A stretch of DNA of 6,264 bases from an uncultured Chloroflexota bacterium (GCA_902827055.1 CADEHD010000133.1:1-6264); one strand, 5' to 3'; shown: positions 1 to 5,289, counted from the stretch's first letter. Notes: generated from the letters alone by a model not told the origin. Numbers and translations are program-made.

Positions 1-318
1 GAGCAGTGGCTGCCGGTCCTGCTGCACAACTTCGACGACGACGAGCCCGAGGTGCGCGCCGCCGCGGCCACCGCGTCCGGTCAGCTCCTCATGGAGGAGG
101 CGATCGATGCCCTCCTGACGCTGGTGGACGACAGCGACCAGGAAGTGGGCGTCGCGGCCGTGAAGGCCATTGGCGAGATCGCCGGGGAAGGCGCCGAGCG
201 CGTTCTCGCGGACCTCATGGGCCGCCAGGAGTCGCACATCCGCGACGCTGCGCGCGAGGCGCTGATCGCCGCGCAACTCATCGGCGTCGACTACATCGAG
301 ACCGAGGACGACGCCTGA
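1..318 (+). CDS. HEAT-repeat protein, C-terminal fragment (5' end outside window)
   Basis: The frame is open from base 1 to the TGA at 316-318, giving 105 visible C-terminal residues; the start lies to the left of the window. The sequence is Ala/Leu-rich and helical, with repeated units of the HEAT / PBS-lyase type: an acidic turn, then V or I, then a helix rich in Ala and Leu. These lie at about residues 14-29 (DEPEVRAAAATAS), 46-62 (DDSDQEVGVAAVKAIGEI) and 79-93 (ESHIRDAAREALIAA). The tail is acidic (YIETEDDA). HEAT arrays are protein-interaction solenoids; no catalytic residues are visible, so the role is probably scaffolding or regulation, with unknown partners. The stop overlaps the next start (TGATG), so it is translated as an operon with the Nudix gene. 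The HEAT-type fold is fairly secure; the function is unknown. Confidence 0.85.
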   Translation, partial: EQWLPVLLHNFDDDEPEVRAAAATASGQLLMEEAIDALLTLVDDSDQEVGVAAVKAIGEIAGEGAERVLADLMGRQESHIRDAAREALIAAQLIGVDYIETEDDA

Positions 319-794
319 TGGCGCGTGGGCCGGGCTCGCGAGGGCAGCAGGTGCGGGAGGCGGTCTCCGCCGGGGGCGTCGTCTACCGAGTGCGGGACGG
401 GCGCATCGAGATCGTCCTCGTGGCCCGCCCTGTGACGAACCTCTGGGCGCTGCCGAAGGGCACGCCGGAGGCCGGTGAGAGCATCGAGCAGACTGCCATC
501 CGTGAGGTAGCCGAGGAAACGGGCCTCGAGGTCGAGATCGTCGAGCCGCTGGTCCGCATCTCGTACTCGTTCCAGCTCTCGGAGGGGCGCGTCCAGATCG
601 ACAAGGTGGTGCATCACTACCTCTTGCGGGCGACCGGCGGCGATGTGAACCTCCACGACCACGAGTACGACCTGGTTGGCTGGTACGGCGTGCCCGAGGC
701 GCTCCGGCTGATGACGTACGAGAACGAGCGCGGCGTCGTGGAGCGGGCGGGCGTGCGGCTCGAGGAGCTGGTGGTGGAGAGAGGGTCGGCATGA
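318..794 (+). CDS. Nudix hydrolase (MutT / Ap4A-hydrolase-like)
   Basis: This 158-residue protein carries a perfect Nudix box at residues 48-70: G48, then E54, then R62-E63-V-A-E66-E67-T-G69-L. This matches GX5EX7REUXEEXGU, the Mg-binding site that hydrolyses nucleoside diphosphates linked to another group. The preceding WALPKG (43-48) and the N-terminal SAGGVVYRV strand are typical of small MutT and diadenosine-polyphosphate hydrolases. The whole protein is a single cytosolic Nudix domain of normal length. ATG 318 is chosen because an acceptable GAGGA lies 9 nt upstream and it overlaps the HEAT stop by one base. The frame stays open further left, but that part lies inside the HEAT gene and reads as low-quality Arg-rich sequence. 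Its stop overlaps the GNAT start by 4 nt. The family is secure; the substrate (Ap4A, a damaged dNTP, a nucleotide sugar or other) cannot be told. Confidence 0.95.
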   Translation: MARGPGSRGQQVREAVSAGGVVYRVRDGRIEIVLVARPVTNLWALPKGTPEAGESIEQTAIREVAEETGLEVEIVEPLVRISYSFQLSEGRVQIDKVVHHYLLRATGGDVNLHDHEYDLVGWYGVPEALRLMTYENERGVVERAGVRLEELVVERGSA

Positions 795-1354
795 CTCGGA
801 CGCGACCCGTCGTCGTGACCCGTGGCCAACTGGTGGTCCTCCGGGAGAAGCACATCGACGACGCCGAGCGCGACTACGGGTGGAGACGCGACGAAGAGCT
901 CGCCGAGTACGACGCCGCGCGCCCCATCTCGATGTCGCTGCGGTCCTACATCCAGACCGTCTCCGACGAGCTGGCGCACCCGAGCCCGTACCGGCGGACG
1001 TACGCAATCGAGGACGCCGCCAACGAGCGGCACATCGGCAACGTGATGTACTACGGCTACGAGCGCGAGCGCCAGCAGACAGAGCTTGGGATCACCATCG
1101 GTGACCGCGAGTACTGGTCGCGGGGCTACGGCACGGACGCCGTGCGGACGATGGTGCGCCACCTGTTCGGCACGCTGCGGCTGCGCAAGGTGTACCTCCA
1201 CACGCTCACCTGGAACGACCGAGCGCAGGTCGCGTTCCGTCGCGCGGGCTTTAAGGACGTCGCGCAGGTGCACCGGGCCGGGTACGACTTCGTCCGCATG
1301 GAGCTCACGCGCGAGGAGTTCGAGGAGCAGGAGTCGCGCGAGGCGGGCGCCTGA
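791..1354 (+). CDS. GNAT-family N-acetyltransferase (RimJ/RimL type)
   Basis: This 187-residue protein is predicted to transfer an acetyl group from acetyl-CoA to an amine, perhaps a protein N-terminus or a small molecule. It has the RimJ/RimL (Acetyltransf_3) layout: an N-terminal strand RGQLVVLRE (11-19), a central IGNVMYYGY strand (82-90), and ELGITIGDREYWSRGYGTDA (98-117), which contains the acetyl-CoA pyrophosphate-binding loop R111-G-Y-G-T. It is followed by LRKVYLHTLTWND (131-143) with the family Asn142, and AFRRAGF (148-154), the usual last helix and turn. A charged Glu/Arg-rich tail ends the protein. ATG 791 sits 5 nt after a strong AGAGAGGG and forms an ATGA overlap with the Nudix stop, so the two genes are probably translationally coupled. 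It is the last gene of the operon. Family confidence is high; the acceptor is unknown. Confidence 0.93.
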   Translation: MTRTRPVVVTRGQLVVLREKHIDDAERDYGWRRDEELAEYDAARPISMSLRSYIQTVSDELAHPSPYRRTYAIEDAANERHIGNVMYYGYERERQQTELGITIGDREYWSRGYGTDAVRTMVRHLFGTLRLRKVYLHTLTWNDRAQVAFRRAGFKDVAQVHRAGYDFVRMELTREEFEEQESREAGA

Positions 1355-1513
1355 GCATCCCCCATCCGAGGCCATGCGTTCGTCATCGAACTGCCAGCAG
1401 CCAGCGCCGCCGGATCCCCTCGAAGGTTGACGTAATGCGCACGCGAATCAGGCGAGTCCGCTAACCTCCCCGGCAGCGCGTCATAAGGACGACGCAAGGA
1501 GAGCGGGGGATGC
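1355..1513 (+). promoter_or_regulatory. Intergenic leader with weak promoter-like elements for the amphi-Trp gene
   Basis: This 159-bp gap separates the GNAT stop from the next gene and probably holds its promoter. A TTGACG hexamer (1427-1432) resembles a -35 box and TAACCT (1462-1467) fits the actinobacterial TANNNT -10 pattern. They are 29 bp apart, too far to work as one sigma-70 promoter, so at most one is real. TAACCT would leave an untranslated leader of roughly 40 nt. I see no convincing terminator hairpin after the GNAT gene, so read-through from the upstream operon is also possible. Confidence 0.25.
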
Positions 1514-1530
1514 ATGCAGATTACGCGTGA
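1496..1530 (+). promoter_or_regulatory. Shine-Dalgarno with two competing start codons (mini-ORF MHADYA)
   Basis: AAGGAG (1496-1501) is the only good ribosome-binding site here. It lies 8 nt before an ATG at 1510 and 12 nt before the ATG at 1514. The 1510 ATG opens only a six-codon frame (MHADYA, TGA at 1528-1530). The 1514 ATG opens the 108-codon gene. No other start is possible for the gene, because its frame has a TAA at 1484-1486 and no start codon between. The overlap may reduce or couple translation of the gene, or may be chance. Confidence 0.4.
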
Positions 1531-1840
1531 GGTTAGCCTCAAGGACGCCGTCGAGATCATCCAGGGGTTCCTCGACCACCTGTCCGACGGGTCGGTCGCC
1601 GTGGGCGACAACGAGGTGAAGCTCGATCACATGGTGACGATCGAGTTCGAGATCCAGTCGACGACGAACGAGCTCGAGCTGGAGTTCGAAATCAAGTGGA
1701 AGGTGCCGAAGCCCGCAGCAGCGCCGGCATCGAGTGGTCGGGCCAGCGGCGGTTCGAGCGCGAGCTCGGCCGGAGGGCAGAGCTCCTCGAGCGCCGCGTC
1801 CGAGGCAGCCACGCCAGCCTCGGTAGGCGCCGGCTCCTAG
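1514..1840 (+). CDS. Small amphi-Trp-like domain protein with Ser/Ala/Gly-rich tail
   Basis: This 108-residue protein has two parts. Residues 1-66 resemble the amphi-Trp domain: an N-terminal helix (SLKDAVEIIQGFLDHL, 8-23), a G-S-V-A-V strand with a second short strand (26-38), then alternating strands VTIEFEIQ (41-48) and ELELEFEIKWK (53-63) with the hallmark Trp62 near the end. Residues 67-108 are low complexity: of 42 residues 14 are Ser, 13 Ala and 7 Gly, with no aromatic residue, so this part is probably disordered. There is no signal peptide and no membrane segment. The biochemical role of this domain is not established. ATG 1514 is the only possible start in frame, although the Shine-Dalgarno spacing is long. 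The gene stands alone between the GNAT operon and a terminator. The domain call rests on pattern similarity and is moderately sure; the function is unknown. Confidence 0.75.
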   Translation: MQITREVSLKDAVEIIQGFLDHLSDGSVAVGDNEVKLDHMVTIEFEIQSTTNELELEFEIKWKVPKPAAAPASSGRASGGSSASSAGGQSSSSAASEAATPASVGAGS

Positions 1841-1869
1841 CCCCGGCGCGCCGGAACCAGGCACACCAC

Positions 1870-1896
1870 GAACGGCCGCCCTCGAGGCGGTCGTTC
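1870..1896 (+). terminator. Hairpin terminator of the amphi-Trp gene
   Basis: The arms 1870-1880 (GAACGGCCGCC) and 1886-1896 (GGCGGTCGTTC) pair over 11 positions with one G-T wobble around a 5-nt loop. It begins 29 nt after the stop at 1840. The stem ends in GTTCTGAT with only a short T content, which is common for GC-rich bacteria. It is placed and oriented to end plus-strand transcripts. Confidence 0.65.
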
Positions 1897-1946
1897 TGAT
1901 CTCGGCGCGAAACACATGGGGGCTGGCCAGTAACTCGGGCGAAACG

Positions 1947-1976
1947 AAAGGACCGCCGGAATCCCGGCGGTCCTTT
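1947..1976 (-). terminator. Hairpin terminator of the SDR operon (possibly bidirectional)
   Basis: A perfect 13-bp stem, AAAGGACCGCCGG (1947-1959) with CCGGCGGTCCTTT (1964-1976), encloses the 4-nt loop AATC. Read on the minus strand it follows the second SDR stop by 40 nt, and the stem runs into TTTCGTTTCG, a T-rich tail. On the plus strand the tail is only TTTGCG, so it is better suited to the minus-strand operon, though it may also stop plus-strand read-through. A smaller dyad, GGCGCA-GG-TGCGCC (1993-2006), lies between it and the stop codon. Confidence 0.8.
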
Positions 1977-2016
1977 GCGATGTCGGGTCCGAGGCGCAGG
2001 TGCGCCGCGAATCGAG

Positions 2017-2961
2017 CTAGCGGGTGACGACGCCACGGCCGGGGACATCGATGTCCGGGGCCGGGGGAGCCGGGTTCGCGAGCCCGGCCATGAGGGTCGG
2101 GACCTTCTCGCGGAGCTGGTCGATCGTCCACATGCCGACGCTGGTAATCGTGCGGAGCGGGCTCTCCTCGTGTCCGATGGCAACGTTGCCGCCGGAGACG
2201 TGGAAGATCTTGCCGTTGATGTTCCAGGCCTGGTCGGTGCAGAGGTACGTGATCACCGGGGCGACCACGTCCGGGCCGCGGAGGTCCGTGACCGCTCGAG
2301 CCTGGACGGCGATGCCGGCGCGGGCGCGGAGCTGAGTCGCGGACTCCGGGATGGACTGCGTCATGCGGGTGTTGGCACCCGGGGCGATCGTGTTCGCGGT
2401 GACGCCGTAGCGGCCCAGGTCGCGAGCGAGGCACTTGCCCATGCCCGCGATGGCGGCCTTCGCTGCGCCGTAGTTCGCCTGCCCGGCGTTCCCGTTGAGG
2501 CCGGAGCCCGAGGAGAAGCCGATGATGCGACCGAAGCGCTGCTGGCGCATGAGGATCGAGGCTGGCTTGGCGACGTTGAAGTAGCCGTCCAGGTGGACCG
2601 CGATGACCGCGTCCCACTCCTCCTTGGCCATGTTGAAGACCATGCGGTCGCGGAGGATGCCCGCGACGTGGACGACGCCGTCGATGCGGCCCCACGTGTC
2701 CACGCACTGCTTGATGAGGTTCTCACCACCCTCGACGGTGGCGATGCTGTCGAAGTTGGCGACAGCCGTTCCACCAGCCTCGGTGATGATCTTGACCGTG
2801 TCAGCGGCCGGCCCCTGGTCGGCGCCCGAGCCGTCGACGTTCACGCCGGGGTCGTTGACCACGACGTTGGCGCCATGCGCCGCGAGGGACTTCGCCACGG
2901 CCTGACCGATGCCTCGGCCGGCGCCGGTGACGACGATGTTGCGTCCCGTCAATGCTGCCAT
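2017..2961 (-). CDS. SDR dehydrogenase, MFE-2-like (3R)-hydroxyacyl-CoA dehydrogenase family (second copy)
   Basis: This 314-residue classical short-chain dehydrogenase probably oxidises a 3-hydroxyacyl-CoA or related alcohol using NAD. The cofactor loop TGAGRGIG is at 12-19. Asp37 in VVNDPG after the second strand suggests NAD rather than NADP. The catalytic residues are Ser151, Tyr164 and Lys168 (YGAAK). The stretches GILRDRM, GQANYGAAK and APGANTRMTQ closely follow the dehydrogenase domain of multifunctional enzyme 2 (HSD17B4 type). The usual NNAG motif reads HVAG, with His98 in place of Asn. After the SDR core comes an extension of about 50 residues (264-314) ending NPAPPAPDIDVPGR, also found in the neighbouring copy. 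ATG 2961 is preceded by AGAGAGG (complement of 2972-2978). It starts 19 nt after the first copy, so it is co-transcribed. The family is sure; the substrate is inferred. Confidence 0.9.
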   Translation of the reverse strand: MAALTGRNIVVTGAGRGIGQAVAKSLAAHGANVVVNDPGVNVDGSGADQGPAADTVKIITEAGGTAVANFDSIATVEGGENLIKQCVDTWGRIDGVVHVAGILRDRMVFNMAKEEWDAVIAVHLDGYFNVAKPASILMRQQRFGRIIGFSSGSGLNGNAGQANYGAAKAAIAGMGKCLARDLGRYGVTANTIAPGANTRMTQSIPESATQLRARAGIAVQARAVTDLRGPDVVAPVITYLCTDQAWNINGKIFHVSGGNVAIGHEESPLRTITSVGMWTIDQLREKVPTLMAGLANPAPPAPDIDVPGRGVVTR

Positions 2962-2980
2962 AGTTCGTTGGCCTCTCTGC

Positions 2981-3955
2981 CTACAGCGCCTGGGCCGGCG
3001 TGTCGCGGCCGGGGATCTCGATGTCGGCGGCCGGCGGAGCCGGGTTGTTGGCGCCGACCATCAGGACGTTCTGCATGCCGTCGTTGAGTTCGGTCATCGT
3101 CCACACGCCGGGCTTGAAGATCGTCTTGTAGGCGATCGGGTGCGTGCCGACGGAGACGTTGTTGCCGTTGACGTGGAAGATCTGGCCGTTGATGTTCCAG
3201 GCCTCGTCCGTGCAGAGGTAGGCAACCATCGGAGCGATGAGCTCCGGGCCGCGCAGGCCGCTGAAGAGGCTCTCCTCCACCGGGGCGGCGGAGGCGGCGC
3301 CGGTGATGCCCGCGCGCGAGCGGAGCTGCCGAGCGCTGTCCGGGACCGACTGCGTCATGCGGGTGGCGGCACCCGGGGAGATCGAGTTCACGGTGACGCC
3401 GTAGCGGCCGAGGTCCTTGGCGACGACGCGGGTGAGGCCCGCCACGCCTGCCTTGGCGGCGCCGTAGTTGGCCTGGCCCGTGTTGCCGATCAGGCCGGAC
3501 GTGGAGGTCCAGTTCAGGATGCGGCCGTAGCGCTGCTGGCGCATCAGGACCGAGGCGGGCTTGATCGTGTGGAACTGTCCGGTGAGGTGGACGTCGATAA
3601 CGTCGCGCCACTCCTCGGCAGCCATGTTGAAGATCATGCGGTCGCGGAGGATGCCCGCGACGTTGCAGAGGATGTCGATGCGCCCCCAGGTGTCGACAGC
3701 CTGCTTGATCATGTTCTCGCCACCGGCCTCGGAGGAGACGGAGTCGTAGTTGCCCGCGGCCTCGCCGCCAGCAGCCTTGATCTCCGCGACGACCTGGTCG
3801 GCGGGACCGTTGTCGTGACCGGAGCCGTCGACGTTGACGCCCGGGTCGTTCACCACGACCTTCGCGCCCTCCTTGGCGAGGTACTTCGCCACCTCGGCGC
3901 CAATGCCACGGCCAGCGCCCGTGACGACGGCAATCTTGCCGTCCAACGCACCCAT
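2981..3955 (-). CDS. SDR dehydrogenase, MFE-2-like (3R)-hydroxyacyl-CoA dehydrogenase family (first copy)
   Basis: This 324-residue short-chain dehydrogenase is a paralogue of the downstream gene: by hand count 147 of the first 220 residues are identical without gaps. It has TGAGRGIG (12-19), Asp37 in VVNDPG (NAD preference), NVAG (98-101), and Ser151, Tyr164 and Lys168 as catalytic residues. It differs by a 7-residue insertion near 221-233 and by keeping Asn98. The similarity to the dehydrogenase part of multifunctional enzyme 2 suggests oxidation of (3R)-hydroxyacyl-CoA in a beta-oxidation-like or steroid side-chain pathway, in the cytosol. Both copies have VHL at 122-124, where many SDRs have a catalytic Asn. 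A C-terminal extension (271-324) ends NPAPPAADIEIPGR. ATG 3955 has a strong AGGAAGGA 8 nt upstream (complement of 3964-3971). It heads a two-gene operon. Other alcohol or ketone substrates cannot be excluded. Confidence 0.92.
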   Translation of the reverse strand: MGALDGKIAVVTGAGRGIGAEVAKYLAKEGAKVVVNDPGVNVDGSGHDNGPADQVVAEIKAAGGEAAGNYDSVSSEAGGENMIKQAVDTWGRIDILCNVAGILRDRMIFNMAAEEWRDVIDVHLTGQFHTIKPASVLMRQQRYGRILNWTSTSGLIGNTGQANYGAAKAGVAGLTRVVAKDLGRYGVTVNSISPGAATRMTQSVPDSARQLRSRAGITGAASAAPVEESLFSGLRGPELIAPMVAYLCTDEAWNINGQIFHVNGNNVSVGTHPIAYKTIFKPGVWTMTELNDGMQNVLMVGANNPAPPAADIEIPGRDTPAQAL

Positions 3956-4383
3956 GAGCCTGTTCCTTCCTGCGACCCTGTCGGGTCATCTTGCTACCAG
4001 CACTGCCTGAAGTCGGCGCAGGCGTTACGCCTCGAACCTGCCGCCGCGGCAGGCGAAGCGCGTCGCCAACTGGCTTCGGGGGCCGTGGCCTCGGTGCTCA
4101 GCGCGTGGAATCGCCGTGTGCCGGGCTGACCAGCGGCGAACGATATCGGTGCGAATCTGGCATGTCAACGAACGAGCGACATCCGCTCCACGGGGCGACA
4201 CAGCACGACCCAGGGCCGCCCACTCTGCAGCGCGCCGGTACCACGACGCGCGCGTCGTCGATGGAACGGCGACGTATCGCGAGCTGACCCGGGTCATGGG
4301 CGCGACGAAGGCACCGAGGACGGTGCAGACCTGGAGACCGAGACGACGGGCGTGCGCAACCGGGGCGCTGCGCCCGCGCGACC
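3956..4383 (-). promoter_or_regulatory. 428-bp gap upstream of the SDR operon, rich in dyad symmetries
   Basis: I find no convincing gene here. The open frames on both strands give Arg/Thr/Ala-rich sequence with no recognisable family. The gap must carry the end of the PHP transcript and the promoter of the SDR operon. It contains seven short perfect or near-perfect inverted repeats: 3973-3988 (CGACCC-tgtc-GGGTCA), 4020-4032 (AGGCGT-t-ACGCCT), 4037-4053 (CCTGCCG-ccg-CGGCAGG), 4243-4258 (16-bp palindrome ACGACGCGCGCGTCGT), 4285-4296 (TGACCCGGGTCA), 4311-4326 and 4363-4375. The first lies 18-33 bp before the SDR start codon and shares the GGGTCA half-site with 4285-4296, so a regulator could bind there. 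I could not place a clear -35/-10 pair. Confidence 0.45.
4311..4326 (-). terminator. Possible weak terminator of the PHP gene
   Basis: GCACCG (4311-4316) and CGGTGC (4321-4326) form a perfect 6-bp stem with a 4-nt loop, 57 nt after the PHP stop on the minus strand. The stem is followed there by CTTCGTC, which is only slightly T-rich. A second small hairpin, GGGCGC-t-GCGCCC (4363-4375), is closer to the stop but has no T-tail. Either could end the PHP transcript; the evidence is weak. Confidence 0.3.
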
Positions 4384-5187
4384 TTACGAGTGGGTGAGCG
4401 CCTGCAGGTGTGGGTGATCTTCGGGGCGGCCCTGGAACTCGGGCATGCCCTCCGCGTGGCGGCGGCGACGAGTCTCGGCCTGCTGCTGCCAGATGTGTTC
4501 GATGTCGGACGGCACGTCGTGGTACAGCGGGTCGGCCAGCTTGGTGCCACCCGTGCGGTCGATGGGCCAGAAGCGACCGCTCTTGAGGGCCGCGATCAAG
4601 TCCTCCTCCGTGCGGATGTCCGCATCGAAGTAGGTCGCGGTCTTCCCGAGGTCCTTCAGCTCATGGGCGTCGTCGGCGCCGGTGCCGGGCATGCCCATGT
4701 TCTGCATGACCGTGAGGGAGAACGTGTTCTCCTTCAGGACCCCGCGGCCGTTCGCCACCTCGATGCCGACTCCGAATCGGTACAGCGGGTTGCTCTCGGC
4801 CTTGAGGAGCGCTGCGAGGTTGTCTTCTTCCTTGTCCCAGCGCCAGGGCATCTGCCGCCGGTAGGGGTGGGCAACGATCATGCAGCCGCCGCGCTTATAC
4901 ACGTGGCCGGCCAGCTCCCAGGCGCGGTGCATGCCGAAGATGTACTCGTGGAGGCCGAAGCACACCACGTGCCCGTCCTCGGTGTTCAGCTCCATCGCGC
5001 GCAGGACCACGATGTCCTCGTGGCGCTTCTGGAGGTCGCGCCACTGCTGCTCGTCCCAGGCCCAATCGTGCTCGGTCATCACGACCAGGTCCAGGCCGAC
5101 CTCCTTGGCGCGGTCGACGGCCTCATCCGGGGTGAGGAACGAGTCCCAGGAGTTGGGGTGGGTGTGCGTGTGGAGACCTACGAGCAT
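4384..5187 (-). CDS. PHP-domain metal-dependent phosphoesterase
   Basis: This 267-residue protein has the polymerase-and-histidinol-phosphatase (PHP) metal-binding set in order: H6-T-H8 (within HTHTH, 6-10), TEHD (38-41) with E39 and H40, E66 in AMELNTEDGH with H73, H107 in VAHPYR, E143 in IEVANGRG, and DDAH (172-175). This is the trinuclear metal site used by histidinol phosphatase and by YciV-type nucleases and phosphatases to hydrolyse phosphoesters. The chain is one cytosolic domain, followed by a charged region (about 228-267, HIWQQQAETRRRRH) that looks helical then disordered. ATG 5187 has GAGG only 4 nt upstream (complement of 5192-5195), and the HxH motif falls at the very N-terminus as is usual in the family. 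It has a terminator upstream and a 428-bp gap downstream, so it is probably its own transcription unit. The fold is sure; the substrate is unknown, and no histidine-biosynthesis gene is nearby. Confidence 0.92.
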   Translation of the reverse strand: MLVGLHTHTHPNSWDSFLTPDEAVDRAKEVGLDLVVMTEHDWAWDEQQWRDLQKRHEDIVVLRAMELNTEDGHVVCFGLHEYIFGMHRAWELAGHVYKRGGCMIVAHPYRRQMPWRWDKEEDNLAALLKAESNPLYRFGVGIEVANGRGVLKENTFSLTVMQNMGMPGTGADDAHELKDLGKTATYFDADIRTEEDLIAALKSGRFWPIDRTGGTKLADPLYHDVPSDIEHIWQQQAETRRRRHAEGMPEFQGRPEDHPHLQALTHS

Positions 5188-5230
5188 GGCGCCTCGATGT
5201 GTGCGTGCCGCTCGGAGCTGTCCGATGCGG

Positions 5231-5246
5231 CCGCCCGAATGGGCGG
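5231..5246. repeat. Small inverted repeat between terminator and PHP gene
   Basis: CCGCCC (5231-5236) and GGGCGG (5241-5246) flank GAAT, a perfect 6-bp stem with a 4-nt loop, about 45-60 bp before the PHP start. It may be an operator or a leader hairpin of the PHP gene, or chance in GC-rich DNA. I see no clear promoter hexamers around it. Confidence 0.3.
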
Positions 5247-5259
5247 GACTTGCCTTGAG

Positions 5260-5289
5260 CGAAAGGGGCGGCCGGGGCCGCCCCTTTCG
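5260..5289 (-). terminator. Strong hairpin terminator of the thiolase gene
   Basis: CGAAAGGGGCGGCC (5260-5273) and GGCCGCCCCTTTCG (5276-5289) form a perfect 14-bp inverted repeat. In practice the inner pairs open to make a loop of 4-6 nt. It lies about 70 nt after the thiolase stop on the minus strand and about 73 bp before the PHP start, so it separates the two genes transcriptionally. The minus-strand tail after the stem is TTTCGCTC. No plus-strand gene ends here. Confidence 0.8.

Noticed and set aside
6..317. Possible N-terminal extension of the Nudix protein
   Set aside because: The extra sequence is almost all Arg, Gly, Ala and His and lies entirely within the HEAT coding frame. ATG 318, with its overlap of the HEAT stop and GAGGA upstream, is the natural start.
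617..1375. Open frame on the minus strand across the Nudix and GNAT genes
   Set aside because: It overlaps two well-supported plus-strand genes with complete catalytic motifs. Its own translation has no recognisable family.
1427..1467. TTGACG and TAACCT as one sigma-70 promoter
   Set aside because: The spacing of 29 bp is far beyond the usual 16-19 bp, so they cannot be a standard pair. They are kept only as weak separate candidates.
1975..3087. Open frame of 370 codons on the plus strand opposite the second SDR
   Set aside because: It is a mirror of the SDR coding strand with repetitive Ala/Asp/Val/Gly/Arg composition, and it runs through the convergent gap and terminator region. No domain is recognisable.
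2909..4129. Long open frame (406 codons) on the plus strand opposite the first SDR
   Set aside because: It is antisense to a clearly real SDR gene. Its Val/Asp/Ala/Gly/Arg-rich translation has no family features and arises from GC-rich codon bias on the other strand.
4243..4258. Palindrome considered as a mobile-element end or attachment site
   Set aside because: There is no integrase, transposase, matching second copy or target duplication in the window. An operator or chance palindrome is more likely.
4025..4297. 90-codon minus-strand frame in the 428-bp gap
   Set aside because: It is the best candidate for a small gene there, but it is Arg/Ala/Ser/Thr-rich with no motif, and I see no clear Shine-Dalgarno. 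Its codons also cover several dyads. It is left unannotated.
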